Shown: positions 50,496-60,626 of the stretch, one piece after another
How the letters are laid out: every line of letters begins with the position of its first letter
How positions within the stretch are numbered: the first letter of the stretch is position 1
NCBI RefSeq assembly: GCF_019049245.1
Contig: NZ_JAGMUK010000054.1
Span: 186,001-250,000 of the forward strand
DNA: 64,000 bases
Source: Streptomyces sp. AC555_RSS877
GTDB lineage: Bacteria > Actinomycetota > Actinomycetes > Streptomycetales > Streptomycetaceae
Direction: 5' to 3'
The notes under the pieces: model-generated
Databases searched by the model: none
Told to the model about the DNA's origin: nothing
The model's input: only the letters and a program-made list of their open reading frames with translations
Position numbers and translations under genes: made by a program

Positions 50496-52291
50496 GCCGA
50501 GGCGGCAAGCGGGACCGGCCCAAGAAGGACCCCGCCGCCGAGGCGTGCGAGGAGGGCCTGCGCCTGGTGCGGGCGAACCCGGCGCTGGCCGCGATCGACG
50601 CCACGACGTGCCGCGACAAGGACTGCGAACTGGCCCCCCGGGACGGCCTCGCCCGGGTCACCTCCAACGGCCGCGTGCATCTGCACCCCACCCGCCTCGC
50701 GGAACCCGAGGACTGGGCCTGGGCCATCGCCCACGCCCTGATCCACCTCGGCTTCGGCCACGTCCCCGCCGCTCACGGCGAGCGCGTCCAGCCCGACCGC
50801 CACGACCTCGCCGCCCGCTGCACGGTCGTCAACCGCTTCCTGCTGACCTCTCCCGTCGGCCGGGCGCCGGACCATCTGCCGCCGTCCTACCCCGGCGGTG
50901 ACGAGGAACAACTGGCCGCCGGCTGGCGGCGAACGGGCATCCCGGGCGCGTACGAGCACTGCGGTACGGCGGGCGGAGAGTCCGACCAGCTCCTCCTGCC
51001 CTGGAACAAGTGGGACCCCCACGTGCCGAACTGGCAGGCCGCGTTCGCGACCGCCCTGACCCGCACCATGTCCACCGCACTCGACCTGGCGGGCGGCCGC
51101 CGCGACGCCATGACGGGCAGCCCCACCCGGCTGCGCCCCTGGGAACGGGCCCTGAGCTGGTTCGTGTCCTCCTATCCGCTGCTGGGCGGCATCGCGGCCG
51201 GCATCCGACTCGTCGCCGACGCCGAACTCGCCCGCGCCCACGGCATCTCCGTCGCCGCGGTGAACGCCGAGGCGGGTGAGATCTACCTCAACCCCCTGCG
51301 CGAACTCGACGACGAGGAATGGCGGTTCGTCCTCGCCCACGAAATGCTGCACGCGGCGCTGCGGCACGGCGACCGCTGCGGCACCCGCGACCCTTACCTC
51401 TTCAACGTCGCCTGCGACTACGTCATCAACGGCTGGCTGACCGAGATGCAGGTCGGCACCATGCCGGCGGGCCTGCTGCACGACCCGGAACTGACCGGCC
51501 TGTCCGCGGAGGAGGCCTACGACCGCATCGCCGTCGACCTGCGGCGGACGCGCCGCCTGTCCACGCTGCGCGGCAAGGGCCGCGGCGACATCCTGGGCGG
51601 CCCGATCCGCCCGCCCGGCGCCCCGGTCGACCTCGACGAGTTCTACCGGCGCGGCCTCGCCCACGGCCTCGACCTGCACCAAGGGCAGGACCGCGGTTTC
51701 CTGCCCGGCGGCCTGGTCGAGGAGATCCGCGCGCTCAGCCACCCCCCGCTGCCCTGGGACGCCCGACTCGCCCGCTGGTTCGACGAGTTCGTACCCCGAC
51801 CGGAGCCCGTACGGTCGTTCGCGCGCCCCTCCCGCCGCCAGGCGGCCACCCCCGACATCCCGCGCGCCGGACGCTACTTCCCGCCCGAGGAGATCGCCCG
51901 CTGCACGTTCGGCGTCGTCCTCGACACGTCCGGCTCCATGGACCGGACCCTGCTCGGCAAGGCGCTGGGCGCGATCGCCTCGTACGCCGAGGCCCGCGAC
52001 GTACCCGCCGCCCGGGTCGTGTTCTGCGACGCCGCCCCGCACGACGCCGGCTATCTGCCCGTCACGGACATCGCGGGCCGGGTACGGGTGCACGGCCGCG
52101 GCGGCACCGTGCTGCAACCCGGCATCGACCTGCTGCACCGCGCTGACGACTTCCCGCCCGCCGCACCGGTCCTGGTGATCACCGACGGCTGGTGCGACGT
52201 CCTGCGGGTGCGCCGCGAGCACGCCTACCTGATCCCGCGGGGGGCGCGGCTCCCGTTCAGCGCCCGTGGACCGGTCTTCCGCGTGAGCTGA
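50492..52291 (+). CDS. VWA-like domain protein with HExxH metallopeptidase motif
   Basis: The 599-residue protein has two parts. Residues ~240-400 hold a zinc-protease-like motif LAHEMLHAALRHGDR. Residues ~470-599 are a von Willebrand A-like domain with the MIDAS motif VVLDTSGSMDRTLL and VLVITDGWCDV. It belongs to the DUF2201-type family found beside MoxR ATPases. I infer that the ATPase loads or remodels this protein; its target is unknown. It is translationally coupled to the ATPase gene. Confidence 0.85.
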   Translation: MSRGGKRDRPKKDPAAEACEEGLRLVRANPALAAIDATTCRDKDCELAPRDGLARVTSNGRVHLHPTRLAEPEDWAWAIAHALIHLGFGHVPAAHGERVQPDRHDLAARCTVVNRFLLTSPVGRAPDHLPPSYPGGDEEQLAAGWRRTGIPGAYEHCGTAGGESDQLLLPWNKWDPHVPNWQAAFATALTRTMSTALDLAGGRRDAMTGSPTRLRPWERALSWFVSSYPLLGGIAAGIRLVADAELARAHGISVAAVNAEAGEIYLNPLRELDDEEWRFVLAHEMLHAALRHGDRCGTRDPYLFNVACDYVINGWLTEMQVGTMPAGLLHDPELTGLSAEEAYDRIAVDLRRTRRLSTLRGKGRGDILGGPIRPPGAPVDLDEFYRRGLAHGLDLHQGQDRGFLPGGLVEEIRALSHPPLPWDARLARWFDEFVPRPEPVRSFARPSRRQAATPDIPRAGRYFPPEEIARCTFGVVLDTSGSMDRTLLGKALGAIASYAEARDVPAARVVFCDAAPHDAGYLPVTDIAGRVRVHGRGGTVLQPGIDLLHRADDFPPAAPVLVITDGWCDVLRVRREHAYLIPRGARLPFSARGPVFRVS

Positions 52292-52352
52292 GCCGGAGTG
52301 TGATCGTATGGAGTCCGCAACCCGGTTCCGGGACCATAGGAAAGGAATGACC

Positions 52353-52781
52353 GTGGCTACCACGCGCTCCGCACACACCGTCTGGGAAGGCAACCTGCTC
52401 GAGGGCAACGGAGTCGTCACCTTCGACTCCTCGGGCGCCATCGACCAGCAGCCGGTGACGTGGGCTGCCCGCACGCAGGAGGCGAACGGCAAGACCAGCC
52501 CCGAGGAGCTGATCGCGGCCGCCCACTCCAGCTGCTTCTCCATGGCGTTCTCGCACGCCCTGGCCGGGGCGGGCACCCCGCCCACCAAGCTCGTCACCTC
52601 CGCCGACGTCACCTTCCAGCCGGGAGAGGGCATCACCGGCATCCACCTCACCGTCGAGGGCACCGTGCCGGGCCTGGACGAGGACGGCTTCGTCGCCGCC
52701 GCCGAGGACGCCAAGGTGAACTGCCCCGTCAGCCAGGCCCTGAAGGCCGTACCGATCACCCTGTCCGCGAAGCTCGCCTGA
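52353..52781 (+). CDS. OsmC-family peroxiredoxin
   Basis: The 142-residue protein has the two OsmC cysteines in HSSCFSMAFSHAL and NCPVSQALK, with the TSPEELIAAAHSS block before the first. OsmC/Ohr proteins reduce organic hydroperoxides. GTG 52353 is chosen over ATG 52347 because AAAGGA (52341-52346) is then 6 nt away, and the protein starts with the usual ATTRSAHTVWEG. A 15-bp perfect hairpin follows. Confidence 0.92.
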   Translation: MATTRSAHTVWEGNLLEGNGVVTFDSSGAIDQQPVTWAARTQEANGKTSPEELIAAAHSSCFSMAFSHALAGAGTPPTKLVTSADVTFQPGEGITGIHLTVEGTVPGLDEDGFVAAAEDAKVNCPVSQALKAVPITLSAKLA

Positions 52782-52798
52782 CCGGACCGGCACACCAC

Positions 52799-52844
52799 GA
52801 CCGTCGCGCGGGCGGCCCCACCCGGGGCGGCCCGCGCGACGGTC
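52799..52844 (+). terminator. 15-bp perfect terminator hairpin after osmC
   Basis: GACCGTCGCGCGGGC (52799-52813) pairs with GCCCGCGCGACGGTC (52830-52844) around a 16-nt loop, directly after the stop at 52781. Confidence 0.8.
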
Positions 52845-52896
52845 GGTTCGTGACCCGGGGCGGGGGTATCAAGATGACGGCGTCGAAAGGGACGTG

Positions 52897-54309
52897 ATGG
52901 GGCCGGGAACATCCAGCGGGTCGACGGCACTCGACTCCGTCACACGTGAACTCACCCGCGCCGTACTGCTGTTCAGCCTGGCCGGCCGGATGCGCCCGGG
53001 CGACTCCCCGCCGGGCGGCGCCCTCGTCGACCGCTACGACTTCGGCCGCTTCGAACCGCACCTGAGGTCCAGCGAGAAGGTGCTCCCCGTACCGGTCCTG
53101 ACCGTCCCCGCCGCACCGGACGACCTCCACCTGCCGCACGGCAGCCACGGCCTGCCCCTCGCCACCGCCGAGATCACGGTCGTCGCCACCCCGCGCGGCG
53201 ACGTGACCCTCCTCCTGGACTGCGGCTTCGCCGCCGACACCGAGCCCGCCGCGCTCGCCGCCTGGCTCGCGGACACCTGCTTCCACCGTGAACGCATCCG
53301 CCTGGGCGGCAGACCGCTGCTGGACGTGCTGAACGAGCGGCTCGCTCCGCCGACACCGCTCGCCCACGGCCAGAACGTGCACCAACTCGTCTTCCCCGGC
53401 GGACGGTTACTGCACGACCTGCTCGCCGACGGCGGCAGCGACGACGGGAACGACGAGGGCTCAGCCCGCCGGCTGGCCCTGCTCAACGAGATCGTCTACC
53501 GCGGCCGGATGCCGGCGACCCACACCCCCGACCCCGACGCCACCATGCCGCCCAACCTGCGCCACATCGGCGTCACCCTCTCCTCCCACGGCCGCGGCGT
53601 CTCCGTCCAGGCCGGCTGGGCCCCGCACGTGGAGAACGGCCTGACCCTGGTCGCGCTCGGCGTGATCTCCGCGCTCGCCGTCCTCCAACGCACCCGCATC
53701 GCCGCCTTCGAGACGATGCGGGCCAACGAACGGGCCCTGACGGACTCGCCGTACGAGGTCCGGTCCCTCATCTCCCGCCTCTCCGCCGGCGTCAACGAAC
53801 TGCAACTGGACCTGGCCTTCGGCGTCGAGGCCTACGTCGACAGCCTGCTGATCCCCGAAATGCTCATGGAGAGCTTCCAGTCCTCGCTGCGCGACGCCCT
53901 CGGCATCCGCGACAGCCTCGACAACTCGGCCCGCATGGTCGAGCGCCTCACCTCCGTGATCAGCGCCCGCTCCGCCGCCCTGGACGCCGAACTCGCCGAA
54001 CGCGACGACCGCCGTGACCGCACCGTCTCCGGCCTCGTCGCCGCGGCCACCCTCATCGCGCTGCCGCCGACCCTGCTGCTCACGTTCTTCGGGATCAACG
54101 GCACGAACGTCGACGCCGGCCGCTCCATCCTCGACCTGCGCGAGTACGGCACGGCGTACGCGCTGGCCTGGCTTCCCTTCGTGGTCCTCGTCCTGATCGG
54201 CTACGTCCTGCTCAGGCGGGTCAGCCGACGCTCCGGCACCCTCCTGTCACCGCCCCACGGCGGGCCGCCCGCACCGGTGCCCCCGCCCCGGTCCGCCTCC
54301 GGGAGCTGA
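52897..54309 (+). CDS. CorA-like membrane protein with a TTA codon
   Basis: The 470-residue protein has a large soluble N-terminal part, a long helical region (~290-370) and two C-terminal transmembrane segments (TLIALPPTLLLTFFGINGTN and ALAWLPFVVLVLIGYVLL). This is the CorA layout, but the selectivity-filter GMN is GIN. Leu171 is encoded by TTA (53407-53409), an otherwise very rare codon here. The protein may be a diverged divalent-cation channel or a CorA-like scaffold. ATG 52897 follows AAAGGGA. Confidence 0.72.
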   Translation: MGPGTSSGSTALDSVTRELTRAVLLFSLAGRMRPGDSPPGGALVDRYDFGRFEPHLRSSEKVLPVPVLTVPAAPDDLHLPHGSHGLPLATAEITVVATPRGDVTLLLDCGFAADTEPAALAAWLADTCFHRERIRLGGRPLLDVLNERLAPPTPLAHGQNVHQLVFPGGRLLHDLLADGGSDDGNDEGSARRLALLNEIVYRGRMPATHTPDPDATMPPNLRHIGVTLSSHGRGVSVQAGWAPHVENGLTLVALGVISALAVLQRTRIAAFETMRANERALTDSPYEVRSLISRLSAGVNELQLDLAFGVEAYVDSLLIPEMLMESFQSSLRDALGIRDSLDNSARMVERLTSVISARSAALDAELAERDDRRDRTVSGLVAAATLIALPPTLLLTFFGINGTNVDAGRSILDLREYGTAYALAWLPFVVLVLIGYVLLRRVSRRSGTLLSPPHGGPPAPVPPPRSASGS

Positions 54310-54342
54310 CTCGACCATGCGCCTGCCGAAGGTGACCTGACC

Positions 54343-55101
54343 ATGCCGCGACGACCCGCCGTATCGGCCCACCGGGGAGGATCCGAACGCGCCGCCGCCG
54401 CCACCTGGGCGGCCTACGAGGACGCCATCGCGTCCGGCGCGGAGTACGTCGAGTTCGACATCCGGCGTACCGCCGACAACGTCTTCGTCGTCTACCACGA
54501 CCCCCGGGTCGCGCACACCGGCCCGCTGCTGTCCCGGATCACGCATGTCGAGCTGAGCGAGCGCGCCGGTTACGCCGTGCCGGCCGTCGACGACGTCATG
54601 GCCCTGATCGCCGGGAAACTCGTGGGGCACCTGGACCTGAAGGAAGTGGGCCACGAGCGCGAACTGATCGACCGGGCCATCGCCCTGCTCGGCATGGACG
54701 GCTTCGTCGCCACGACCCTGGAAGACGCCTCCGTCGCCGCCATCAGGCGGGCGTTCCCCGCCGTACGCACCGCCCTGTCCCTGGGCCGCGACCGCAGGGA
54801 CATCGACCCGGTCCGGCTGCCCGGGACCCGGCTGAGCGAGCTGCTGCCCATGCGGCGGGTCCGCGCCTGCGGTGCGACCGGGGTCGCCGTGCACCAGGGT
54901 CTGGCACGCGCGAACGTCCTGCGCCAGGCGGCCCGGCACGGCCTTCACACCATGGTCTGGACGGTCAACGAGGACGCCTCGATGCGCGCGTTCCTCGCGG
55001 ACTCGCGCGTGGACGTCCTGGTCACCGACCGGCCCCGGCGGGCGGTCGCCCTGAGGGGCGGAAGACAGGACGAGCGCCGACTGGGGTACCCGTCCGTCTG
55101 A
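54343..55101 (+). CDS. glycerophosphodiester phosphodiesterase
   Basis: The 252-residue protein is a GDPD TIM barrel: SAHRGGSE, AYEDAIASGAEYVEFDIRRTADNVFVVYHDPRV, HLDLKEVG, and TMVWTVNEDASMRAFLADSRVDVLVTDRP. The catalytic His-Arg, Glu-x-Asp and His are present, but the usual PENT is replaced by ERAAAAT. It hydrolyses glycerophosphodiesters to glycerol-3-phosphate and an alcohol. No signal peptide is visible. It follows the CorA-like gene by 33 bp. Confidence 0.88.
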   Translation: MPRRPAVSAHRGGSERAAAATWAAYEDAIASGAEYVEFDIRRTADNVFVVYHDPRVAHTGPLLSRITHVELSERAGYAVPAVDDVMALIAGKLVGHLDLKEVGHERELIDRAIALLGMDGFVATTLEDASVAAIRRAFPAVRTALSLGRDRRDIDPVRLPGTRLSELLPMRRVRACGATGVAVHQGLARANVLRQAARHGLHTMVWTVNEDASMRAFLADSRVDVLVTDRPRRAVALRGGRQDERRLGYPSV

Positions 55102-55128
55102 GGAGCCCTCCACTCGACCGGACCCGCC

Positions 55129-55149
55129 CTTGACAAGAACGCACTCAAG
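55129..55149 (+). promoter_or_regulatory. HAIR-like HspR operator overlapping a promoter
   Basis: CTTGACA-N7-ACTCAAG fits the HspR inverted repeat CTTGAGT-N7-ACTCAAG, with a perfect right half and 5 of 7 in the left half. TTGACA of the left half can serve as -35. It lies 45 bp upstream of the dnaK start. Confidence 0.75.
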
Positions 55150-55193
55150 TTTTCTGCTGGAGTGCGGGAGGCTCCTGGCGGAAGGGGACAGCG

Positions 55194-57074
<1,881 letters not shown>

Positions 57075-57100
57075 ACGGGCGGGGGGCGGGTTCTTACAGG

Positions 57101-57916
57101 TCAGGACTTACGGGCGACCCCCGCGTACACCGGCACGATGCCCTCCGCCTGCACCGCCACGTCCTCCGGCTCCGGCCGCCACCCGGAGACCGGGATCACG
57201 CCGGGGCCGAGAAGTTCCAGGCCGTCGAAGAAGCGCGAGAACTCGGCGAGCGAGCGGGGGTAAAAGGGGGTGCCGCTGCGGCGGAAGTGCTCGGCGGCCT
57301 TCCCGATCGCCTCGGGGTTCAGATCAGGAGTGACCTGCGACAGGATCAGCCAGCTGCCAGGAGCGAGGAAATCGACGTAACGCTTCAGCAGACCGTGCAC
57401 GTCGTCCCCGTCGGCCGCGTCACCGAGGTAGTGCGTCAGGGCCACCAGCGACAGGGCGACGGGCTGCCCGAAGTCCAGCGACTCCGCCGCCAGCCGCAGG
57501 ATCGTGTCGGGGTCGCGGACGTCCGCGTGGATGTATTCGGTCGAGCCCTCCGCCGAACCGTGCAGCAGGGCCTCCGCGTGCCGGAGCACGATCGGGTCGT
57601 TGTCCGCGTACACGACCTTCGACCCCGGCGCGACACCCTGCGCCACCTGATGCAGGTTCGGCTCGGTGGGAATGCCGGTGCCGATGTCCAGGAACTGACG
57701 TAATCCGGCCTCGGCGGCCACTCTGGTCGCCCGCTGCATGAACCGGCGGTTGGCCCGAGCCCCACGCAGCACCGTGCCGTCCACGGCGAGGATACGCAGG
57801 GCAAGCTCCTCGTCCACCGGGTAGTTGTCCTTGCCGCCCAGCCACCAGTCGTACACCCGGGCCGGATGCGGCCGGCTGGTGTCGATGCGGACGGGCGTGG
57901 CGTCGGATCCGGTCAT
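57101..57916 (-). CDS. DUF574-type SAM-dependent methyltransferase with a TTA codon
   Basis: The 271-residue protein is of the actinobacterial DUF574 S-adenosyl methyltransferase family: RPHPARVYDWWLGGKDNYPVDEELA, then FLDIGTGIPTEPNLHQVA as the SAM motif, VVYADNDPIVLRHAEALL, and a C-terminal VIPVSGWRPE. Leu72 is encoded by TTA (57701-57703), so expression may depend on bldA. Such genes commonly accompany XRE regulators, as the one upstream here. The substrate is unknown. Confidence 0.87.
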   Translation of the reverse strand: MTGSDATPVRIDTSRPHPARVYDWWLGGKDNYPVDEELALRILAVDGTVLRGARANRRFMQRATRVAAEAGLRQFLDIGTGIPTEPNLHQVAQGVAPGSKVVYADNDPIVLRHAEALLHGSAEGSTEYIHADVRDPDTILRLAAESLDFGQPVALSLVALTHYLGDAADGDDVHGLLKRYVDFLAPGSWLILSQVTPDLNPEAIGKAAEHFRRSGTPFYPRSLAEFSRFFDGLELLGPGVIPVSGWRPEPEDVAVQAEGIVPVYAGVARKS

Positions 57917-58003
57917 ACGGCGTCGTCTCCTCGGGGCTGGGGCTGGGGCTGGAGAAGGGGGCGGGGCCGGCGTGGGCCTATGGGGCGGACCGTGCGCGGG
58001 GCC

Positions 58004-58867
58004 TCAGAAGTCCTGGCGGCGCTCCCGGAGCAGCTTCTTGGTGCGCTCGGCCGACGCGGCACGCGCCGACATGTGGTCCAGAACCTCCAGATGCGTCGCG
58101 ACCTCCTTGCGGGAGTCGAGATACAGGGCGCCGGTCAGGTACTCGGTGAAGACCAGGTCCGGCAGCTCCGGCTCGCCGAAGCGGAACAACGAGAACGGCG
58201 CGTACGTCCCCGGATGCGGGCCGTCCTCGAACTCCGCGACCTGCAGCGTGACCCGGTCGCGCTCGGCGAACTCCAGGAGCCTGTCCAACTGGTCGCGCAT
58301 GACCTCGCCGTGGATGCTCACCGGCCGCCGCAGTACCGTCTCGTCCATGATCACCCACAGGTGGGGCGGGTCCGGGCACTCCAACAGCCGCTGCCGCTCC
58401 ATGCGCAGGGACACATGCCGCTCGGTCGTCTCCGGCCCCGTCTGCCCTATCGTCCCGGCCTCCAGCACCGCACGCGCGTACGCCTCGGTCTGCAACAGAC
58501 CCGGCACGAAGTGCGGTTCGTAGGAGCGGATGATCCGGGCGGAGCCCTCCAGACTCACGTACAGGCTGAACCAGTCCGGCAGCACGTCGTGGAACCGCTG
58601 CCACCAGCCCGGCCGGTTCGCCTCCTCGGCCAGATCTATGAAGGAGGCCGTCTCGTCGTCGCCGACACCGTACGTCTCCAACAGCACCTGGACATACGGT
58701 ATTTTCAGCGCGACCTCGGCCATTTCCATCCGCCGTACGGTCGCGGGGGCCACCCGCAGTATCTGCGCGGCCTCCTCGCGTTTGAGGCCGGCCGTCTCCC
58801 GCAGTTCCTGCAGGCGTCTGCCGAGCACCACCTGACCCACGGTGGGCGCAGGACGCCGCTCACTCAC
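58004..58867 (-). CDS. XRE-family regulator with DUF5753 (Scr1-type) domain
   Basis: The 287-residue protein has an N-terminal helix-turn-helix (LGRRLQELRETAGLKREEAAQILRVAPATVRRMEM, ~residues 15-50) and the C-terminal DUF5753 region with YEPHFVPGLLQTEAYARAVL, RQRLLECPDPPHLWVIMDE, and LQVAEFEDGPHPGTYAPFSLFRF. Such regulators normally sit with DUF397 genes, but none is next to it. The start is GTG 58867. It probably forms a unit with the DUF574 gene 87 bp downstream. Confidence 0.9.
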   Translation of the reverse strand: MSERRPAPTVGQVVLGRRLQELRETAGLKREEAAQILRVAPATVRRMEMAEVALKIPYVQVLLETYGVGDDETASFIDLAEEANRPGWWQRFHDVLPDWFSLYVSLEGSARIIRSYEPHFVPGLLQTEAYARAVLEAGTIGQTGPETTERHVSLRMERQRLLECPDPPHLWVIMDETVLRRPVSIHGEVMRDQLDRLLEFAERDRVTLQVAEFEDGPHPGTYAPFSLFRFGEPELPDLVFTEYLTGALYLDSRKEVATHLEVLDHMSARAASAERTKKLLRERRQDF

Positions 58868-59241
58868 GCCACGCCTCCCCTACGCGTCGAAGCTTGCGTG
58901 CAGTGTGCCATGGTCCATGGCGGTCTCATCAGTCCCAGGGGCCCGGGACAACGCCTCTACGGGGTGGGGGAGATGCGTTTCCTGGCGGGCGAGCGGGATT
59001 ACCTCTGAGGTAATCGACCGGGGGGCCGGTGGACGGGATGGTGGTGGCAACGGGTTCCGGGCCGGCGCACTCCGGCCCGGGATCCGGGATCCGGGATCCG
59101 GGATGCAACGCGTATGCGGTGTCCGGGATCCGGTAGCCAGACGGATGTACTCGGTACTCGGTATACGGGATCCGGTAGCCGGTGCGCATCCGGCATTCAG
59201 GATCCCGCTCCTCAACTCGACCTCGACGGAGGGTGATCGTC
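58868..59241. repeat. 374-bp divergent intergenic region with tandem CCGGGAT and paired 15-bp repeats
   Basis: No gene is supported here. CCGGGAT occurs four times in tandem (59077-59104). CGGGATCCGGTAGCC is repeated exactly at 59124-59138 and 59166-59180, 42 bp apart, and TACTCGGTA-type repeats (59149-59165) lie between. TATGCGGTG at 59113-59121 resembles the leader of the 21-bp dispersed element. The region separates the XRE gene from the small membrane protein gene. Confidence 0.85.
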
Positions 59242-59667
59242 ATGTCCGCGACCCAGCTCGCCGCACTCGCCCGTAGCTCCGACCCGCACACCGTGCTGCG
59301 TCGCTTCCTCGTCCTGGACGCCGTGGTGACCGGGGCGAACGGCATCGCCTACCTGGCAGCGTCCGGCCCGCTGGGGCGGCTGCTCGGAACGGACTCGGGG
59401 CTGCTCCTCGCGCTCGGTGTCTTCCTCACCGCGTACGCGGTGGCCGTCGGCCTCGTCGCGACCCGTGCCCACCCGGCCGCCCTGCCCGTCCGGGCCGTGA
59501 TCGAGGCCAACCTCGCCTGGTCGGCGCTGAGTCTCGTCGCCCTGGGGCTGTGGCTGTCACCGACCACGGCCGGCACCGTGTGGACCGTGCTCCAGGCCCT
59601 CACCGTCGCCGGGTTCGCGCTGCTGCAGTACACCGCCCTGAGACACCGTCAGGACATCAGTGAGTGA
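59242..59667 (+). CDS. four-helix integral membrane protein
   Basis: The 141-residue protein has four predicted membrane segments (~22-43, ~50-72, ~82-103, ~108-130) with short loops and an N-terminal soluble start. It is of the small DoxX-like or hypothetical integral-membrane type; I do not assign a function. GGAGGG at 59228-59233 precedes ATG 59242 by 8 nt. Its last 19 bp overlap the convergent regulator gene, a common pair layout for a regulator and its target. Confidence 0.75.
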   Translation: MSATQLAALARSSDPHTVLRRFLVLDAVVTGANGIAYLAASGPLGRLLGTDSGLLLALGVFLTAYAVAVGLVATRAHPAALPVRAVIEANLAWSALSLVALGLWLSPTTAGTVWTVLQALTVAGFALLQYTALRHRQDISE

Positions 59668-60482
59668 AGGTACTTGACCGTCGCCGGATCGGCCGGGAGC
59701 AGCGTCTCGATGGCCAGCTCGGCGACGGTCACGTCCATGGGGGTGTTGAAGGTGGAGATGGACGAGATGAACGACAGGGTCCGTCCCTCGTGCTCGATCT
59801 GCATCGGCAGCGCGAAGTAGGCGAAGGGTTCGGCCGGTTGGTCGTCCCGCCCCTCGGCCTCCGGCACGGGGTACGCGGCGACCTCTTCGTACAGTGCCCG
59901 CAGCGGCTCGGAGCGGTGCAGGGCGATCTGCCGGCCCATCTGGGCCAGCAGATGCCCTCGCCACTCACGCAGGTTGCGGATGCGTGGCGCCAGGCCCTGT
60001 GGATGCAGGGTCAGCCGCATGGCGTTGAGCGGTGGCGCGAGCAGGGACTCCGGGATGCCGTCGAGCAGCATCAGGATGCCCCGGTTTGCCGCGACGACGT
60101 TGTACATCGCGTCGACCACGAGGGCCGGATACGGCTCGTAGCCCTGGATCAGCCGTTCCATGCCCTCGCGCAGGGCATCCAGTGCCGGGTCGTCCAGCGG
60201 GGTTTCCGGGTAGTGCGGGGCGTAACCGGCCGCCAGCAGCAGCGCGTTGCGCTCGCGGACGGGGACGTCGAGGTGCTCGGCCAGCCGCAGCACCATGTCC
60301 TCGCTCGGCCGGGAGCGGCCCGTCTCGATGAAACTGATGTGCCGGGCCGAGGAGTCGGCGCGCAACGCCAGCTCCAGCTGACTGACCCGCCGTTGCTCCC
60401 GCCAGGCCCGCAACAGCGGGCCCACCCCCTTGTCGGCGGGGGTACCGGCGGACGCGGCGGAACCGGACGCGAGAATGGTCAT
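59649..60482 (-). CDS. XRE-family regulator with MmyB-like ligand-binding domain
   Basis: The 277-residue protein has an N-terminal XRE HTH (LRAWREQRRVSQLELALRADSSARHISFIETGRSRPSEDMVLRLAEHL) and a C-terminal MmyB-like PAS domain with GYEPYPALVVDAMYNVVAANRGILMLL and late ALPMQIEHEGRTLSFISSIS. MmyB-type regulators bind fatty acids or antibiotics' precursors. The ATG start at 60482 leaves the HTH in the usual place. It is convergent with, and overlaps, the small membrane protein gene, which it may control. Confidence 0.9.
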   Translation of the reverse strand: MTILASGSAASAGTPADKGVGPLLRAWREQRRVSQLELALRADSSARHISFIETGRSRPSEDMVLRLAEHLDVPVRERNALLLAAGYAPHYPETPLDDPALDALREGMERLIQGYEPYPALVVDAMYNVVAANRGILMLLDGIPESLLAPPLNAMRLTLHPQGLAPRIRNLREWRGHLLAQMGRQIALHRSEPLRALYEEVAAYPVPEAEGRDDQPAEPFAYFALPMQIEHEGRTLSFISSISTFNTPMDVTVAELAIETLLPADPATVKYLHSLMS

Positions 60483-60626
60483 ACGGACGACCGTAACCGA
60501 GGAACGGCCACGGTCGACGGGCGGTCGAAGCCGGGATGGCGGCGACCGTCGGCGGAGACCGTGGCCGAAGGACGGGCGACTGCAGACAATGGACAGTCGC
60601 CCGTGGTGAGTGGAGGAAGTGGGCGC

